Shown piece after piece: positions 39,081 through 46,986 of a stretch of 64,000 nucleotides of DNA (its first letter is position 1; each line of letters starts with the position of its first letter). The stretch is from assembly GCA_900177435.1 (NCBI GenBank), contig FXAI01000009.1:62001-126000 (forward strand), in the 5' to 3' direction. The notes under the pieces were generated by a model. That model did not search any database and was not told where the DNA came from. It saw only the letters and a program-made list of their open reading frames with translations. The translations under genes were made by a program, and so were the position numbers. Source of the stretch: Alteromonadaceae bacterium Bs31. GTDB taxonomy: Bacteria; Pseudomonadota; Gammaproteobacteria; Pseudomonadales; Cellvibrionaceae.

Positions 39081-39641
39081 CTATTTGGGCAGTTTGATTT
39101 TGCAGTTCTCTTTCTTCAGCTTTGTGGCTTCTTGGGCGAAGTCCAAATCATCGCCCAGCTTGGCGAAATCTTCGGTGTACTGGCGTTTGGCTAATTTTCG
39201 CAGCTTGCCCTTCACAAAGCGTTGCACTTCAGTTTCGCTGCTGAGGATCAAGCCAGGAACCGCCAACGGTTTGCGTGTTTCTTCATTCAGCGCAACCATG
39301 CTGAAGTAAGAGGTATTTGTGTGTTTACAAACACCCGCATGAAAGTCTTCAGACTCCACGCGTATGCCAACTTCCATGGATGAACGGCCCACATAGTTCA
39401 CCGAAGCATACAGAGTGAGTAACTCGCCCACCTCTACCGGGTTTAAGAAATTGACCGAATCTACTGATGCGGTGACACAGTAGCTCTTAGCGTGGCTGGC
39501 AGCACAGGTATAAGCGATTTTATCCATCAGAGATAGAATCACTCCGCCGTGAACCTTGCCGCCGAAATTGGCGTAGGAGGGCACCATGAGTTCTTTTAGG
39601 ATGACTTGTGAATCAGTGACTAAGCGAAACTTCTCGTTCAA
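39081..39641 (-). CDS. Acyl-CoA thioesterase, hotdog fold
   Basis: This 186-residue protein is a YciA/BFIT-like acyl-CoA thioesterase that hydrolyses acyl-CoA to free acid and CoA. The core has [21 protein letters not shown], with the acidic residue of the active-site helix, and [22 protein letters not shown]-terminal extension (about 140-186) is Lys-rich ([12 protein letters not shown]) and not part of the fold. The in-frame start at 39641 is TTG, with only a weak ribosome binding site; the next Met is 18 residues on, so the start is uncertain. Confidence 0.88.
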   Translation of the reverse strand: MNEKFRLVTDSQVILKELMVPSYANFGGKVHGGVILSLMDKIAYTCAASHAKSYCVTASVDSVNFLNPVEVGELLTLYASVNYVGRSSMEVGIRVESEDFHAGVCKHTNTSYFSMVALNEETRKPLAVPGLILSSETEVQRFVKGKLRKLAKRQYTEDFAKLGDDLDFAQEATKLKKENCKIKLPK

Positions 39642-39722
39642 GGTAATAGGCTCTCATTGACGGTGAATGGGAAAGCGGATATTACAGCGTGCCAGGGCGC
39701 CAGTGCACGATGTTGCTGCGCT

Positions 39723-39986
39723 CTAGATGCCCATTTTACCGAGAGTATCAATAATGTCGCGAATATAGCGCTCAGCCACGGGGTGACTGACCGCAAAGCG
39801 TGTTTGAAGTTCTGCCAGCAGGTCGCTCATTTCGTTAGTGCTCAGGTTTTGCTCGATAACCTGGTGCAGGTCCGCTTCCAGGTTTTGTAGCAAGCCCAAC
39901 GCCTCTTGGTCGGGGCTCTCTTCATCCTGCAGCGCTTGCCTCAATTCATTGGCAAGGGTTTTAAGTTTACTGCCAGCATCTTTCAT
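39723..39986 (-). CDS. DUF4404 family protein
   Basis: This 87-residue, soluble, strongly helical protein ends in RFAVSHPVAERYIRDIIDTLGKMGI, the characteristic DUF4404 tail. Its function is unknown. Heptad-like spacing of Leu in the first half (LKTLANELRQALQ) suggests oligomerisation. It lies just downstream of hpf on the same strand. Confidence 0.85.
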   Translation of the reverse strand: MKDAGSKLKTLANELRQALQDEESPDQEALGLLQNLEADLHQVIEQNLSTNEMSDLLAELQTRFAVSHPVAERYIRDIIDTLGKMGI

Positions 39987-40015
39987 ACGATTTTTCCCTG
40001 ATTGTGAACTGTTAT

Positions 40016-40333
40016 TTATTCTTCGTCCAAAATAGGTTTTTCATGGCGGATAGGCTTAACAGCGCCTTTGCGGTGCGACAGGGCTGCTTCCAGTTTTTTT
40101 GCTGTTCCGGCAATGGCCGCGTAAAGGTCTTCGTTAGATGCATGGACTGACACCGCAGCGCCTAAATACTGGGTTTGTGCTTCAACTTTTTGCTCGTGCT
40201 TTTCTACAGTGAGAATCACGCTAAGCGAGTCGAGGTGGGGGAAGTGGCTTTGAACTTTGGTGAACTTGGTATTTACGGATTCGCGGATGCCGTCAGTGAT
40301 GTCTACGTGGCGACCAGAAATATTAATTTGCAT
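40016..40333 (-). CDS. hpf: Ribosome hibernation promoting factor (short form)
   Basis: HPF binds the 30S subunit in stationary phase and promotes inactive 100S dimers. The 105-residue protein has the family start MQINISGRHVDITDGI, then TVEKHEQKVEAQ and LYAAIAGTAKKLEAAL, with a short basic tail (KGAVKPIRHEKP). It is the short type, without the long C-terminal dimerisation domain. It is not next to rpoN here, unlike in many relatives. Two small hairpins lie in its leader (40356-40392). Confidence 0.92.
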   Translation of the reverse strand: MQINISGRHVDITDGIRESVNTKFTKVQSHFPHLDSLSVILTVEKHEQKVEAQTQYLGAAVSVHASNEDLYAAIAGTAKKLEAALSHRKGAVKPIRHEKPILDEE

Positions 40334-40468
40334 CTTATCTTCCTGTTGTTTTTATGGAGTGCCTGTTCGGCACGCATGGGGGCGCTCCCCATAACTCTAA
40401 CTTATGGTGTTATAGAGAGCTTTTCAAGGCTATTAGTTCGCATCATATAGCTTGCGCAGTCATGTGGT

Positions 40469-40975
40469 TCAGGGACTGCTCACTTTTATGAAGTCAGTAC
40501 TGCGACAACCCGGGCAGGGGGGGATGTTGCCCGTTTTCTTGAAGTTCATGGTTTTTTCGCATTTGCGGCACTTGAGTGTGCCTGGCGCGGTTACCTGGCC
40601 GGTATGGTAGCTGGAGCCGGTTTCTGCCCATTCAGCCAGGCGAGAGAACATGTCGCTGGCGTTGTGGGCAAGCTGGGCTGTAAAGTCCATAAAGCCGGCC
40701 TGGAGGTTTTCGGAGGTGAATTTGGTTTTAGCCTGATCGCTCAAGCTGTGGAACTGCTTTGCTGCCTGCTCAAGGTCGCGTCGTAAATAGCTTTTCAGGT
40801 GGGCGCTTTCCTGCTGGGTTACCTCACCAATTTTCACGAAGTGCTCTCGGGCGCTTTCTATGGCTTTTTCCAGCGATGCGAGGGTTTTTTCACTGGAGGC
40901 GGCGAACAATTCCCTGGCTTTGGCCGCCATATCTTCGTAGGTTTGAGCGAGTTTGCTTTCTTCTTTATCAGACAT
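40469..40975 (-). CDS. DUF1451 zinc-ribbon protein
   Basis: This 168-residue protein is of the YbeL/DUF1451 type. A long helical N-terminal part (about 1-125, many Glu/Lys/Ala) is followed by a zinc ribbon with LKCRKCEKTMNF and IPPCPGCRSTDF, four Cys in two CxxC pairs. The function is unknown; DNA, RNA or protein binding is possible. ATG 40975 has AGGA at good spacing, so it is preferred over an upstream in-frame start. Confidence 0.88.
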   Translation of the reverse strand: MSDKEESKLAQTYEDMAAKARELFAASSEKTLASLEKAIESAREHFVKIGEVTQQESAHLKSYLRRDLEQAAKQFHSLSDQAKTKFTSENLQAGFMDFTAQLAHNASDMFSRLAEWAETGSSYHTGQVTAPGTLKCRKCEKTMNFKKTGNIPPCPGCRSTDFIKVSSP

Positions 40976-41145
40976 GCTAATCGTCCTGCTGGTGTTCACA
41001 TATAAAGTGTAGGCTATAGGCTGACAGAGCTTTTAATAGAATCACAGGATTGATATTAAAAAGAGGATGTGACACATGAAAATCCCATTTAATGGCGCTA
41101 TTTTCGTTGTTTTGGTCAGCTTTGGCCTGTGGCGGTGACTACAGG

Positions 41146-41781
41146 CTAATACCCGCTCGGTGAAAAATGCATAAAGTCTTTTTGATTGCCTGCAATCTCT
41201 CCGCCCCACTCAAAGCCCAGTGCTCTTAAGTGGGTAACTATTGGGCTGCTCGATGTCAGGCTGGCGGGATTCGTTATGTCCCATTTGCCGCCCTTGCGCA
41301 AAACACACTGTGGGCCAAAGCTTAAGCATTCGCCATAAAGACCATTCTGCTCATCGTTGATATCGATAGCGATACCGAAAGAGTGGTTACTGAAACGGGT
41401 GCGGTTGTGATTCTCGTCCACGTCTCCGCGTGTCATCCCTACTCGATAAGCCACCAATTTGTGGATGGGCTCCCCCTGCTCCAATAGGCGATTCAAGCTG
41501 TTCTCAAGTAATGCCGCGAAGCGGTGGCAAACCAACACTACGGGTAAATTTCCTACCTGAATTGCCCGCTGGTCTTCTCGGCACACACTGCAGCCGCTTA
41601 GCTCATCGAATTCGAAGGGCGTCAGCTGCGAGTAGGGGTGAGACACCTCCTTGAACTCCACGGCCTTTTTCTGCTTCACATTCCATTTGTAGGTGGAATA
41701 GCTGCAGGTTTCTGGTGCGCCATGAGAGTAGCCCGTGGTTAGCATGAGTAAACAAAACAAGGTGCCAAAAATACGTGTCAT
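41146..41781 (-). CDS. Secreted M15-family D-Ala-D-Ala carboxypeptidase-like protein
   Basis: This 211-residue precursor has a signal peptide (IFGTLFCLLMLTTGYSHGA). The mature domain has the M15 zinc motif: FSNHSFGIAIDIN supplies His and Asp, and GFEWGGEIAGNQKDFMHF supplies the second His. It probably trims peptidoglycan peptides in the periplasm. The mature part has six Cys outside the signal peptide, an even number that would allow disulfides. It lies alone on the minus strand, divergent from the SPFH gene. Confidence 0.85.
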   Translation of the reverse strand: MTRIFGTLFCLLMLTTGYSHGAPETCSYSTYKWNVKQKKAVEFKEVSHPYSQLTPFEFDELSGCSVCREDQRAIQVGNLPVVLVCHRFAALLENSLNRLLEQGEPIHKLVAYRVGMTRGDVDENHNRTRFSNHSFGIAIDINDEQNGLYGECLSFGPQCVLRKGGKWDITNPASLTSSSPIVTHLRALGFEWGGEIAGNQKDFMHFSPSGY

Positions 41782-41854
41782 AGCTGGCTACTTTAGCACG
41801 CTGGGGCTTCGCTGCTGCGAAACACAAGGCTAAGTCTTTTTGTCGGTTGCCTTA

Positions 41855-41883
41855 TTGACATTTTAAGGATTTTGAATAATAGT
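41855..41883 (+). promoter_or_regulatory. Candidate sigma-70 promoter of the SPFH/RHH operon
   Basis: A perfect -35 TTGACA lies at 41855-41860. The -10 region falls within 41875-41883 (AATAAT or TAATAG depending on spacing). It runs directly into the palindrome at 41882-41902. Confidence 0.6.
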
Positions 41884-41902
41884 GATATCAAACTGATATC
41901 AC
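41882..41902 (+). promoter_or_regulatory. Perfect palindromic operator candidate upstream of the SPFH gene
   Basis: Two 9-base arms, GTGATATCA (41882-41890) and TGATATCAC (41894-41902), are exact inverted repeats around AAC. The site lies between the promoter and the AAGGAG ribosome binding site (41904-41909). A repressor bound here would block transcription. The RHH protein at 42795-42998 is the obvious candidate. Confidence 0.75.
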
Positions 41903-41915
41903 AAAGGAGATGGTG

Positions 41916-42779
41916 ATGATAGAAGAACGTAAAGCGCAATCCAAGCCGGGCTACGCCATGCTGCTTGTTTTATTTCTCGCCCAGTTAGCGGGCACTGCAT
42001 CGATAGTTTTCATACATGGCCCCTTTGTTTTGAAGGGTGTGGAAGTACTGTTCACTGGGTTTGTCTTTGTACTGTGGTTTGGCTTTTTTATGGTTAACCC
42101 TAACGAAGGACGGGTGTTGCAGCTGTTTGGCCGATATGTGGGTACCGAAAAAAGCACCGGCTTGCACTGGGCTAACCCGCTGTACAGTAAAAAGAAAGTG
42201 TCTCTGCGGGTGCATAACTTTGAAAGCAGCCAGTTAAAAGTGAATGACTTGATGGGCAACCCCATTGAGATTGCTGCGGTGATTGTATGGAAAGTGGTAG
42301 ACACGGCAGAAGCGATTTTTGAAGTGGATGATTACAAGGAGTACGTGGCCATTCAAAGCGAGGCAGCTATTCGAAATATGGCCACCAGCTTTGCTTACGA
42401 TGATCACGGTGCGGGAGAAATTTCCCTGCGCGGTAATAACAATGAAATTGCCGAGATCCTAAAAAAGGAAGTTCAGGACCGTCTTGGGAAAGCAGGGGTC
42501 GAAGTCATAGAAGCCAGGATCAGCCACTTGGCCTATGCGCCCGAGATTGCCAGCGCCATGTTGCAGCGTCAGCAAGCTTCCGCAATTGTTGCAGCTCGAC
42601 AACAAATTGTGGATGGTGCCGTGGGTATGGTGGAGCTTGCGTTGCAAAAGCTACAGGAAAAACAAGTTGTGGAACTGGATGACGAGCGCAAGGCCGTTAT
42701 GGTGAGTAACCTGCTGGTTGTGCTTTGTGGAGATAAAGCTACCCAACCGGTTATTAATACCGGAACGCTGTACAACTAA
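41916..42779 (+). CDS. SPFH-domain membrane protein (stomatin/prohibitin-like)
   Basis: This 287-residue protein has two N-terminal membrane segments ([19 protein letters not shown] and [16 protein letters not shown]), then an SPFH domain starting [19 protein letters not shown]. The C-terminal region (about 200-287) is Ala/Gln-rich and probably a coiled coil ([20 protein letters not shown]). SPFH proteins assemble membrane microdomains or cages. ATG 41916 is chosen because AAGGAG (41904-41909) is 6 bases away; it directly abuts ATG 41910. It is followed after 15 bases by a ribbon-helix-helix gene. Confidence 0.88.
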   Translation: MIEERKAQSKPGYAMLLVLFLAQLAGTASIVFIHGPFVLKGVEVLFTGFVFVLWFGFFMVNPNEGRVLQLFGRYVGTEKSTGLHWANPLYSKKKVSLRVHNFESSQLKVNDLMGNPIEIAAVIVWKVVDTAEAIFEVDDYKEYVAIQSEAAIRNMATSFAYDDHGAGEISLRGNNNEIAEILKKEVQDRLGKAGVEVIEARISHLAYAPEIASAMLQRQQASAIVAARQQIVDGAVGMVELALQKLQEKQVVELDDERKAVMVSNLLVVLCGDKATQPVINTGTLYN

Positions 42780-42794
42780 GAACGGGTAACTATT

Positions 42795-42998
42795 TTGGCT
42801 GTAAAAAAATCCTACCCGCTTCGTGTTAATCCCGATGTGCTCGCGGCCATGCAGCGCTGGGCGGACGACGAGCTGCGCAGCGTAAATGCGCAAATTGAGT
42901 ACGTACTGCGCAACGCGCTGGTGGAATCGGGGCGAGTTAAAATAACACAGAAGGTTATTACTGAAATAAGCTCTGCGGAAGACGAAGAGCAGAACTAG
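42795..42998 (+). CDS. Arc-like ribbon-helix-helix DNA-binding protein
   Basis: This 67-residue protein starts with a candidate beta strand, KKSYPLRVNPDVLAAMQ, followed by two helices (RWADDELRSVNAQIEYVLRNAL), as in Arc/MetJ-type repressors. Such proteins bind as dimers or tetramers to short inverted repeats. The start is TTG at 42795. It is downstream of and co-directional with the SPFH gene, and the pair shares the promoter with the perfect palindrome. An autorepressor role is an inference. It is not next to a toxin gene, so a toxin-antitoxin role is less likely. Confidence 0.8.
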   Translation: MAVKKSYPLRVNPDVLAAMQRWADDELRSVNAQIEYVLRNALVESGRVKITQKVITEISSAEDEEQN

Positions 42999-43063
42999 TG
43001 CGGGTTGCGCGACTAGCTAGCTGCGGGGCGAGCTATCAGCGGAGCTATCTAATCGTTGCGCTG

Positions 43064-43089
43064 TTAGTGGCGTTGTTTAGTGGCGTTGT
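43064..43089. repeat. 13-bp tandem direct repeat
   Basis: TTAGTGGCGTTGT occurs twice without a gap (43064-43076 and 43077-43089). It is in non-coding sequence after the RHH gene. No function is visible. Confidence 0.8.
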
Positions 43090-43518
43090 TAGCTACGCTG
43101 TGCCAGTTTGATGTTTGCGGTGATGCCCTCGAAATCAGTTTTCTAAACAAAGCTCTCTCCCTGCTGCCAGCTAATGCCGTTCACCCTCGTATGGTTCTAC
43201 CAAAAATTGTTATCTTCTTAAACCAAATATTTCCGCTTTGTTAGCGCCAAGATGCAGGCATAGTTTAAATTATTCCACTTTGCCTCTTTCCCTTTTGCGT
43301 CAGGTTTCAGCCTAAGTTTCATCGCTAAATACGAGTGCTATTGTTTGGGTCGCGAACGAAACCCTGACGCTGTTGCGGTAATAATCCACTGTATAAAAGT
43401 GGTTTATTTGGGATGAAACACTAAGCCTGCCCTCCCATTTTTATCCTTTGGTGTAACGCCGTGCCAATTTATCGTTGCTGCCTTGCAATGTGATCAGTGT
43501 TCATATATGTTATCGGCG

Positions 43519-43539
43519 TATATTTACAGTGTAAATATA
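43519..43539 (+). promoter_or_regulatory. Perfect 21-bp palindrome, likely TetR operator
   Basis: TATATTTACA (43519-43528) and TGTAAATATA (43530-43539) are exact inverted repeats around a single G. The palindrome overlaps the -35 and spacer of the promoter at 43523-43551, where binding would block RNA polymerase. TetR-family operators are often palindromes of this kind. The TetR gene is the fourth gene of the operon. Confidence 0.75.
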
Positions 43540-43551
43540 TAAGTTGATACT
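43523..43551 (+). promoter_or_regulatory. Sigma-70 promoter of the RND/LolA-like/barrel/tetR operon
   Basis: The -35 TTTACA (43523-43528) matches 5 of 6 consensus bases. After a 17-base spacer, GATACT (43546-43551) matches 4 of 6. Transcription would start about 135 bases before the first gene. Confidence 0.65.
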
Positions 43552-43694
43552 GAATTATCCCTGCTTGGAGGTTTGCCGGGCTTGCTCTCGGTGAGTATTA
43601 GGGCGCACAACCCTTGATTGGGGTTTCACCGGGTTTGTTCCAGACAAACCATGGCATACACCCCTTCCATGGGGTTAACAAGGAGTGAAGTTTT

Positions 43695-46142
43695 ATGAAT
43701 CGAATTAGTCTTTCCTGGGCCAAATGGGTTATCCGCTACCGAGTAGCCGTGTTACTGCTTACCCTGCTAGCGTTGGTGCTTGCGCCTTTGTCATTCAACC
43801 GGCTGTATCACGATAACTCGAACGAAAGTTACTTTCTTCCTAACGATCCTACACTGCAGGCTTTCGACCGCATGGTGGAGAATTTTGGCGATCCTGAGTA
43901 CCTGTTGGTGGCTATCCCTGCCAGGCAGCAGGATGATGATGTGTTCAATGTGCAAACTGTCACTATTATTCACGAGCTAACTGAGTTTCTGGAAAATCAT
44001 CGACATGTGACTCAGGTGCGTTCGCTGAGTAAATACCAGTACACCCATGATGACGCTGGCATGATGGCCACAGACGACCTGTTTGAAGACATCGACTACC
44101 TGGCAGAACAGCCCGAGCTACTCGATCAGGCGCGCGCAATTATGGCGGGTGAGCGCCTTGCGCTCGAACTATTAATTACACGCGATTTTAAAAATACCCA
44201 AATTGTGGCTCGCTCGGTGTACAAGCCGGGAGAAAATGCTCACAACGTAGAACTGGTGCAGGAGCTGCGCGAGTTTATAGATGAACAGGCCTACCGGGAG
44301 CTGGGTTTTGATATTCACATGGCTGGTGTTCCGGTGATTGGCGAACGTTTTGAAACCTTGACACAAAATGACATGGCATGGATTAACCCCACCATGGGCG
44401 TGATTATGCTTGTCATTCTTTTTGTTGTTTTTCGCTCGTTCTTTGCCATGTCCGTGCCGATGGTGGTGATACTGACCACCATGCTTTTGGTAACCGGCAT
44501 TCAAGCTTGGCTTGGCTTTCCGTTTACTGCTGTGAACTCCGCTTTAATCCCCACCGTGATTATTTTATGTATTGGTACCTGTGTGCATGTGCTGGTTGAG
44601 TTTTTCCAGTTTCGCTATGCGGGAGAATCACCCGAGCGGGCTGCGGTAGAAACAGTTAATGATTTATTTTTTGCGGTGCTATTTACCTGTGTAACTACAG
44701 CTATAGGCTTTATAGCGCTGTCAGTAACCGAGCTAAAACCGGTGCGAGAGTTTGCCATACTGGCGGCGATTGCACCTATGCTGATATTCATGCTTGCCAT
44801 GACCACCTTGCCAGCGATATTAAGTTACATACCTTGGGTGCCGCGTAATAAGCGCCATCGCTTGGAGCCGGGCCATCAGAAGTCTGTAGAGCAAATGCTC
44901 ACAGACGACACTGTGGCAAGCTCGCCAACCTTATGGCTTACCCATCGTATCCCCTTGTTTACCTTGCGTAATCGAAAAGCTATTGCTGTGGTGGGGGTGC
45001 TCGTGACTTTATTTAGTTTGTATAGTATTTCTTATATCCGGGTAGATTCTAATATCGTTAATTATTTCAAAAAGAGTAGTTGGGTAAACCAGGATTTATT
45101 TTATTTTAATGACACCTTTAAAGGTATCAGCAATATGGAGCTGGTGATAGATACCGGTGAAGAGGGGGGAGTGAAAAATCCGCAAATACTTCAGTCGGTA
45201 GATCAGCTGCAAGAGTGGTTAAAAACATTTCCTGAGATGGGTAAGCCAACATCCGTAATCGATTTCTATAAGCAGATTAATCAGTCGCTCAATGAAAATA
45301 AGCCTGAATACTTTCTGCTGCCTACATCCAGAGAAATGGCTGCCCAGTTTTTATTGCTTTATGAAAACACGGGGCCAAATGAAGACCTCTCGGATCTAAA
45401 AGATTTTAATGAGCGCTTCCTGCGTGTGCAGACACCTGTTGTTAATATGGACGAAGTGGATACCTCCAGGCTGATGCACGAAATAAAAGATGGCCTGGCA
45501 AATAAATTTTCTGAGCTGAACATTGAAATGAGCGGCAATGTGGTAATGAACAATGCGCAAAACCGCTATGTTAACAATGGCATGTTCAAGTCCTTTGGTA
45601 TTGCTATTTTATGCATTGGAATTTGCTTCCTCGTACTGTTTCGCTCGTTCAAATATGGCGCAATCGCTTTAGTTCCCAGTATTGTGCCCATACTGTTAAC
45701 AGGAGGGCTGGTCTCGTTTGCGGGAATTCCAATGGATCTAGGTACCATGATCGTCGGTGCAATGACCATTGGTATTGCGGTAGACGATGCTATTCACCTA
45801 ATGAGCCGCTATTTGTTGATGCGACGCCGGGGCTACGATGTCTATCAGGCGGTGCAGTATGCGATGAATAGTTCTGGCAGAGCGGTTGTACTAACCTCCA
45901 TTATTCTCGTAACAGGTTTTTCTGTGATGCTACTGGGCTCGTTTGTCTCTTATATTTATGTGGGGCTATTTTCGGCGATGATAATGTTGTTGGCACTTGT
46001 TGGCGATATTTTCTTTATGCCTGCTTTGTTGTACCTGTTTGATGGAGATAAAAAATACTTGGAAAAAATTACAAAAGACGCAGATGTGAAAGACCAGCGT
46101 AAACATACCAGCACTGCCAATGAAGTACTGACGAAGGCGTAG
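43695..46142 (+). CDS. RND-superfamily permease (MMPL/COG1033-like)
   Basis: This 815-residue inner-membrane permease has about 12 membrane segments arranged in two halves, each with a large periplasmic loop after the first segment. The second half contains MTIGIAVDDAIHLMSRY, with the family's membrane-embedded acidic residues. The first half begins WVIRYRVAVLLLTLLALVLAP. Proteins of this type export lipids or hydrophobic compounds using the proton gradient; the substrate is unknown here. AAGGAG precedes the ATG by about 9 bases. It leads an operon with a LolA-like and a barrel protein, suggesting transport across the envelope. Confidence 0.87.
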   Translation: MNRISLSWAKWVIRYRVAVLLLTLLALVLAPLSFNRLYHDNSNESYFLPNDPTLQAFDRMVENFGDPEYLLVAIPARQQDDDVFNVQTVTIIHELTEFLENHRHVTQVRSLSKYQYTHDDAGMMATDDLFEDIDYLAEQPELLDQARAIMAGERLALELLITRDFKNTQIVARSVYKPGENAHNVELVQELREFIDEQAYRELGFDIHMAGVPVIGERFETLTQNDMAWINPTMGVIMLVILFVVFRSFFAMSVPMVVILTTMLLVTGIQAWLGFPFTAVNSALIPTVIILCIGTCVHVLVEFFQFRYAGESPERAAVETVNDLFFAVLFTCVTTAIGFIALSVTELKPVREFAILAAIAPMLIFMLAMTTLPAILSYIPWVPRNKRHRLEPGHQKSVEQMLTDDTVASSPTLWLTHRIPLFTLRNRKAIAVVGVLVTLFSLYSISYIRVDSNIVNYFKKSSWVNQDLFYFNDTFKGISNMELVIDTGEEGGVKNPQILQSVDQLQEWLKTFPEMGKPTSVIDFYKQINQSLNENKPEYFLLPTSREMAAQFLLLYENTGPNEDLSDLKDFNERFLRVQTPVVNMDEVDTSRLMHEIKDGLANKFSELNIEMSGNVVMNNAQNRYVNNGMFKSFGIAILCIGICFLVLFRSFKYGAIALVPSIVPILLTGGLVSFAGIPMDLGTMIVGAMTIGIAVDDAIHLMSRYLLMRRRGYDVYQAVQYAMNSSGRAVVLTSIILVTGFSVMLLGSFVSYIYVGLFSAMIMLLALVGDIFFMPALLYLFDGDKKYLEKITKDADVKDQRKHTSTANEVLTKA

Positions 46143-46155
46143 AGGGATAATTTAG

Positions 46156-46974
46156 ATGAAAAAATATCGGTTTAAGAATACTGTAGTTAAGTCATTAGTG
46201 ATAATTATACTGGCAAATTTTTCCCTTGTGGCCCACGGCGAGCAAAGCGCTTCCGCTATAATGCTAAAAGTGGATGAGCGTTACACCGGCGATACCATCC
46301 GATCAAACGCAACACTGATACTTATTGACAAGAAGGACCGGCAGCGGGTGAGAGAGCTAACACTGTTTGGTATCGAAAATGAGGAAGTGGAAAAATCCAT
46401 AATCTATTTTCGTTCTCCTTCCGATGTGAAAAATACCGCTTATATGTCTTTTGACTGGAAGGATAAAGCTAAGGAAGATGACTCCTGGTTGTATTTGCCG
46501 GCATTGCAGAAAGTGCGGCGTGTAGCGGCCTCGGATGAGTCCGGCGCATTTATGGGTAGCGATTTCAGCTATGCCGATATTAATGGCTTGGAGTACGACG
46601 ATTTTGAATACAGCATGGAAAAAGCCAGCGAAAAGGTTGATGGTTACGATTGCTGGGTAATTAAATCGCTGCCAAAAAACGATAAAGCGATAAAAGAGAC
46701 CGGTTATACCAGCTCAATATCCTGGGTAAGGAAAGATGCAATGCTGGTTGTGAAGTCAATAATTAACGTAAAGCGCGGCAAACGAACTAAGTATTTTATC
46801 GCAAAGGACATTGAAAAAATCGAGGGTATTTGGACCGCGCAAACCTTGCAAATGGTTACCACTAAAAATGGTAAGCGTGAACACAGTAGCGTTTTTAAAA
46901 TTCGCAATGTTAAATACAATCAGGATGTGGACGAAAGTATGTTTGATACCGATGCCATGCAGCGGGGCCTGTAG
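46156..46974 (+). CDS. LolA-like outer-membrane lipoprotein-sorting family protein
   Basis: This 272-residue periplasmic protein has a signal peptide (SLVIIILANFSLVAHG). The mature part is the LolA-like, DUF4292-type half-barrel that typically accompanies RND permeases of this type. Family segments are DDSWLYLPALQKVRRVAAS, GSDFSYADINGLE and the C-terminal VDESMFDTDAMQRG. It would shuttle a lipid or lipoprotein-like ligand between permease and outer membrane. It begins 13 bases after the permease gene. Confidence 0.82.
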   Translation: MKKYRFKNTVVKSLVIIILANFSLVAHGEQSASAIMLKVDERYTGDTIRSNATLILIDKKDRQRVRELTLFGIENEEVEKSIIYFRSPSDVKNTAYMSFDWKDKAKEDDSWLYLPALQKVRRVAASDESGAFMGSDFSYADINGLEYDDFEYSMEKASEKVDGYDCWVIKSLPKNDKAIKETGYTSSISWVRKDAMLVVKSIINVKRGKRTKYFIAKDIEKIEGIWTAQTLQMVTTKNGKREHSSVFKIRNVKYNQDVDESMFDTDAMQRGL

Positions 46975-46986
46975 GGAGAGCTGGCG

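Larger units (their letters stand above)
42999..43694. other. 696-base intergenic region before the RND operon
   Basis: No gene is supported. It holds a 13-bp direct repeat (43064-43076 and 43077-43089), a promoter at 43523-43551 with an overlapping palindrome at 43519-43539, and an untranslated leader of about 130 bases. The leader contains GC-rich inverted segments around 43640-43675. The rest is unremarkable. Confidence 0.6.

Noticed and set aside
42795-42998. Antitoxin of a toxin-antitoxin pair
   Set aside because: No toxin-like gene lies next to it; its partner is an SPFH membrane protein.
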